This document shows positions 62,406-64,000 of a stretch of 64,000 nucleotides of DNA, one piece after another. Made by a program: the position numbers and the translations under genes. The DNA lies in assembly GCF_003990045.1 (NCBI RefSeq), contig NZ_RZGZ01000002.1, positions 1,546,185-1,610,184 on the forward strand, given 5' to 3'. The stretch's first letter is position 1. Each line of letters opens with the position of its first letter. Under the pieces are notes generated by a model, which saw only the letters and a program-made list of their open reading frames with translations, was not told where the DNA came from and made no database searches. The DNA is from Labedella endophytica (GTDB taxonomy: Bacteria > Actinomycetota > Actinomycetes > Actinomycetales > Microbacteriaceae).

Positions 62406-63022
62406 TCCGCGTGCTCGTGGCGGACGACCACCCGATCGTGCGCGGCGGCATCATCGCGCTCCTCACGGCGGCCCATGACATCGAAGTGGTGGGCGAGAGC
62501 GCCGACGGGCTGTCCGCCGTCGCGGAGGCGATCCGGCTCGCGCCCGACGTGGTGCTCATGGATCTGCGGATGCCGGGACTCAATGGGGACGAGGCGACGG
62601 GCCGCATCCTGAGTGCGGCACCCGGGGTGCGGGTCATCATCCTGACTACCTACGAGACGGACGCGAACATCCTCACCGCCATGGAGGCGGGAGCGAGCGG
62701 GTATCTCCTGAAGGCGGCGCCGCAGGAGGAGATCCTGGCGGGGGTGCGGTCCGTCGCTCGCGGCGAGGTGGCGCTGTCGCCGTCGATCGCCGCGACCCTC
62801 GTGCGGCGCGTGGGGCGACCCTCCGTGACGTTGAGCCCGCGAGAGACCGAGGTGCTGCGTCTCGTCGCCGACGGTCTCAGCAATCCCGAGATCGCCAAAC
62901 GACTCTTCCTCGGCGAAGCGACCGTGAAGACCCACCTCCTGCACGCCTTCGAGAAGCTCGAGGTGAACGACCGGACTCGAGCCGTGACCCGCGCGATGGA
63001 GCTCGGGCTGCTCGCGCACTAG
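62402..63022 (+). CDS. Response regulator, NarL/LuxR type
   Basis: A 206-residue regulator with receiver domain (DDHPIVRGG; phospho-aspartate 54 in VVLMDLRMPG; switch Thr/Lys in LTTYETD and LLKAAP) and a C-terminal LuxR helix-turn-helix (LSPRETEVLRLVADGLSN, VKTHLLHAFEKL). GTGA overlap with the kinase gene. The cognate operator is likely near the ABC operon start, possibly the palindrome at 59362-59389. Confidence 0.93.
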   Translation: MIRVLVADDHPIVRGGIIALLTAAHDIEVVGESADGLSAVAEAIRLAPDVVLMDLRMPGLNGDEATGRILSAAPGVRVIILTTYETDANILTAMEAGASGYLLKAAPQEEILAGVRSVARGEVALSPSIAATLVRRVGRPSVTLSPRETEVLRLVADGLSNPEIAKRLFLGEATVKTHLLHAFEKLEVNDRTRAVTRAMELGLLAH

Positions 63023-63032
63023 CCGCACTAGC

Positions 63033-63080
63033 CGCCCAGCGCCCAGCGCCCAGCGCCCAGCGCCCAGCGCCCAGCGCCCA
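63033..63080. repeat. Heptamer tandem repeat (cgcccag)
   Basis: About 6.9 tandem copies of cgcccag fill the 61-base gap between the converging response regulator and HNH genes. Preceded by a short duplicated agccgcact. Confidence 0.85.
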
Positions 63081-63083
63081 CAA

Positions 63084-64000
63084 TCATCTCTCATCTCGTT
63101 CCGGGGCGGGTGGTCTCGAGCGGCTCTTCGTGGCGTGGGTCCATTCCCAATGCCCAGGTCCGCGGACGTGGGGGACTCCGTCCGGCATGGATAGCTCCCA
63201 GGGGCCTTTGTCGATGCTCTGATGGTGCCCCCAACACAGGAGGACCCCGTTGTCGGTGTGGGTCGGACCCCCGTCTCGCCAGGGGATCACGTGGTGGACT
63301 TCGCACCATCCGGCGGGGGCGGTGCAGCCGGGGATGACGCATCCGCCGTCTCGGGCGTTGATCGCGCGCCGCTGGGAGGGGGTGAAGCACCGCTGCGTGG
63401 ACCCGAGCGACAAGACTCGGCCTTTCTCGTTGAAGGTGACCTGTTGCATGCCGCGGGAGTCGATCAGGCGCTCGATCGCGTCGACGGAGAGTGGGGTGTC
63501 CGTTCCGTCGATCGCACCGACGCCGACCCCGGCGTCGAGCGCGGCCTGTGTGACGGTGACCGTGATCGCCGGGGCCGACCCGGCGAGCTCGGGGGCGTCC
63601 TTGACGCGGGCGGCGGCGCTGAGGATGTCCGCGAGGGTGTCGTGCCGCTTTTGCTGCGGCAGCCGGTCATCGACGTGCTCGACAAACGAGTCCGGATCAG
63701 GGAAGGAGACTCTCCGAACGTGGGCGTCGACGAGTCGCTTCAGCGACGCCCCGACCTCCAACGTGAGTAGTCCGTGCACGGGAATCATCCCGTCCCGGTT
63801 CTCCCGTCCGATGACCAGCTTCCGCTTCCGCCGCGCGACCTCCTCACGGGGGAGGACCCCGTCCGGGTCGATCGCCTCGACGAACAGCTGTGCCTGTCCG
63901 CGGACGAGGTCCGCACGTAGCGGCGGGTGATGCTGCGTCCCCGCGGCGAGCTCCACAAGAGACTCCTCCGCCTGCCGGAGCACGGCCGCATCCACGCGTG
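63084..64000 (-). CDS. DUF222-HNH endonuclease, 5' end beyond window
   Basis: C-terminal part of an HNH nuclease-domain protein. The frame stays open to the window edge. A possible GTG lies at 63995, but DUF222-HNH proteins are usually 400-550 residues, so the true start is probably outside. The visible DUF222 part includes RENRDGMIPVHGLLTLEVGA. The HNH core reads RRAINARDGGCVIPGC, CEVHHVIPWRDGGPT and NGVLLCWGHHQ, with two CxxC-type zinc pairs. These genes are multicopy in Microbacteriaceae and often linked to mobile or REP-rich regions; biological role unclear. Confidence 0.85.
   Translation of the reverse strand, partial: RVDAAVLRQAEESLVELAAGTQHHPPLRADLVRGQAQLFVEAIDPDGVLPREEVARRKRKLVIGRENRDGMIPVHGLLTLEVGASLKRLVDAHVRRVSFPDPDSFVEHVDDRLPQQKRHDTLADILSAAARVKDAPELAGSAPAITVTVTQAALDAGVGVGAIDGTDTPLSVDAIERLIDSRGMQQVTFNEKGRVLSLGSTQRCFTPSQRRAINARDGGCVIPGCTAPAGWCEVHHVIPWRDGGPTHTDNGVLLCWGHHQSIDKGPWELSMPDGVPHVRGPGHWEWTHATKSRSRPPAPERDER

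Noticed and set aside
1..64000. CRISPR array, toxin-antitoxin pair, integrase or transposase
   Set aside because: No spaced direct repeats of CRISPR type and no such protein motifs were found on either strand.

Overview
This 64 kb window is a very GC-rich, gene-dense chromosomal segment. Four features point to an actinobacterium of the family Microbacteriaceae: a coproporphyrin-type haem pathway (HemQ plus ferrochelatase with C-terminal cysteines), a GtrA/polyprenol-phosphomannose/GT-C module, a DUF222-HNH endonuclease, and many genes starting without a Shine-Dalgarno sequence. The genus cannot be named from the sequence alone. I see no tRNA, rRNA, CRISPR array, integrase, transposase or prophage core genes.

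Layout. 0.1-12.8 kb: a DUF2207 membrane protein, an SDR oxidoreductase, an MFS exporter, a hypothetical gene, the bifunctional proline-catabolism enzyme PutA with a divergent LysR regulator, two small membrane proteins and an aldo/keto reductase. 12.9-21.7 kb: a phytoene-dehydrogenase-like flavoprotein, a Tat-exported flavin oxidase, an AlkA-type glycosylase, a thioesterase diverging from a MerR regulator, a SnoaL-like protein, a PrpD-family dehydratase and a glyoxalase-fold protein. 21.8-33.6 kb: a gtrA/ppm1/GT-C glycosylation operon, an SDR plus unknown pair, an SseB-like protein, an XRE-cupin regulator diverging from a CxxC flavoprotein, trhO, an ABC exporter, acuI and a histone-tail-like protein.

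Haem synthesis is the main theme of the second half. hemQ-hemH-hemC-hemD-hemB-hemL run leftward at 39.96-33.69 kb. hemG and hemE run leftward at 54.02-51.32 kb, with hemA diverging at 54.11 kb. Together these encode every step from glutamyl-tRNA to haem by the coproporphyrin route. Between hemG and hemQ lies an 11 kb block with no haem genes: flotillin, small envelope proteins, a GntR/TctCBA/DapA-like carboxylate uptake module, a serine hydrolase and an ECF sigma factor with its partner. After hemA come a DUF4190 protein, glycyl-tRNA synthetase, a Nudix hydrolase, a lipase-like protein, an ABC exporter with a two-component system, and an edge-truncated DUF222-HNH gene.

Two genome-scale patterns stand out. 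First, at least nine intergenic elements of about 60-78 bp are built from four short units, typically ordered forward, forward, reverse, reverse. They fall into four sequence subfamilies and recur across the window. Second, at least a dozen genes have a TANNNT hexamer placed so that transcription would begin exactly at the start codon, which predicts widespread leaderless mRNAs. The same rule exposes an apparent frameshift at the start of gtrA.
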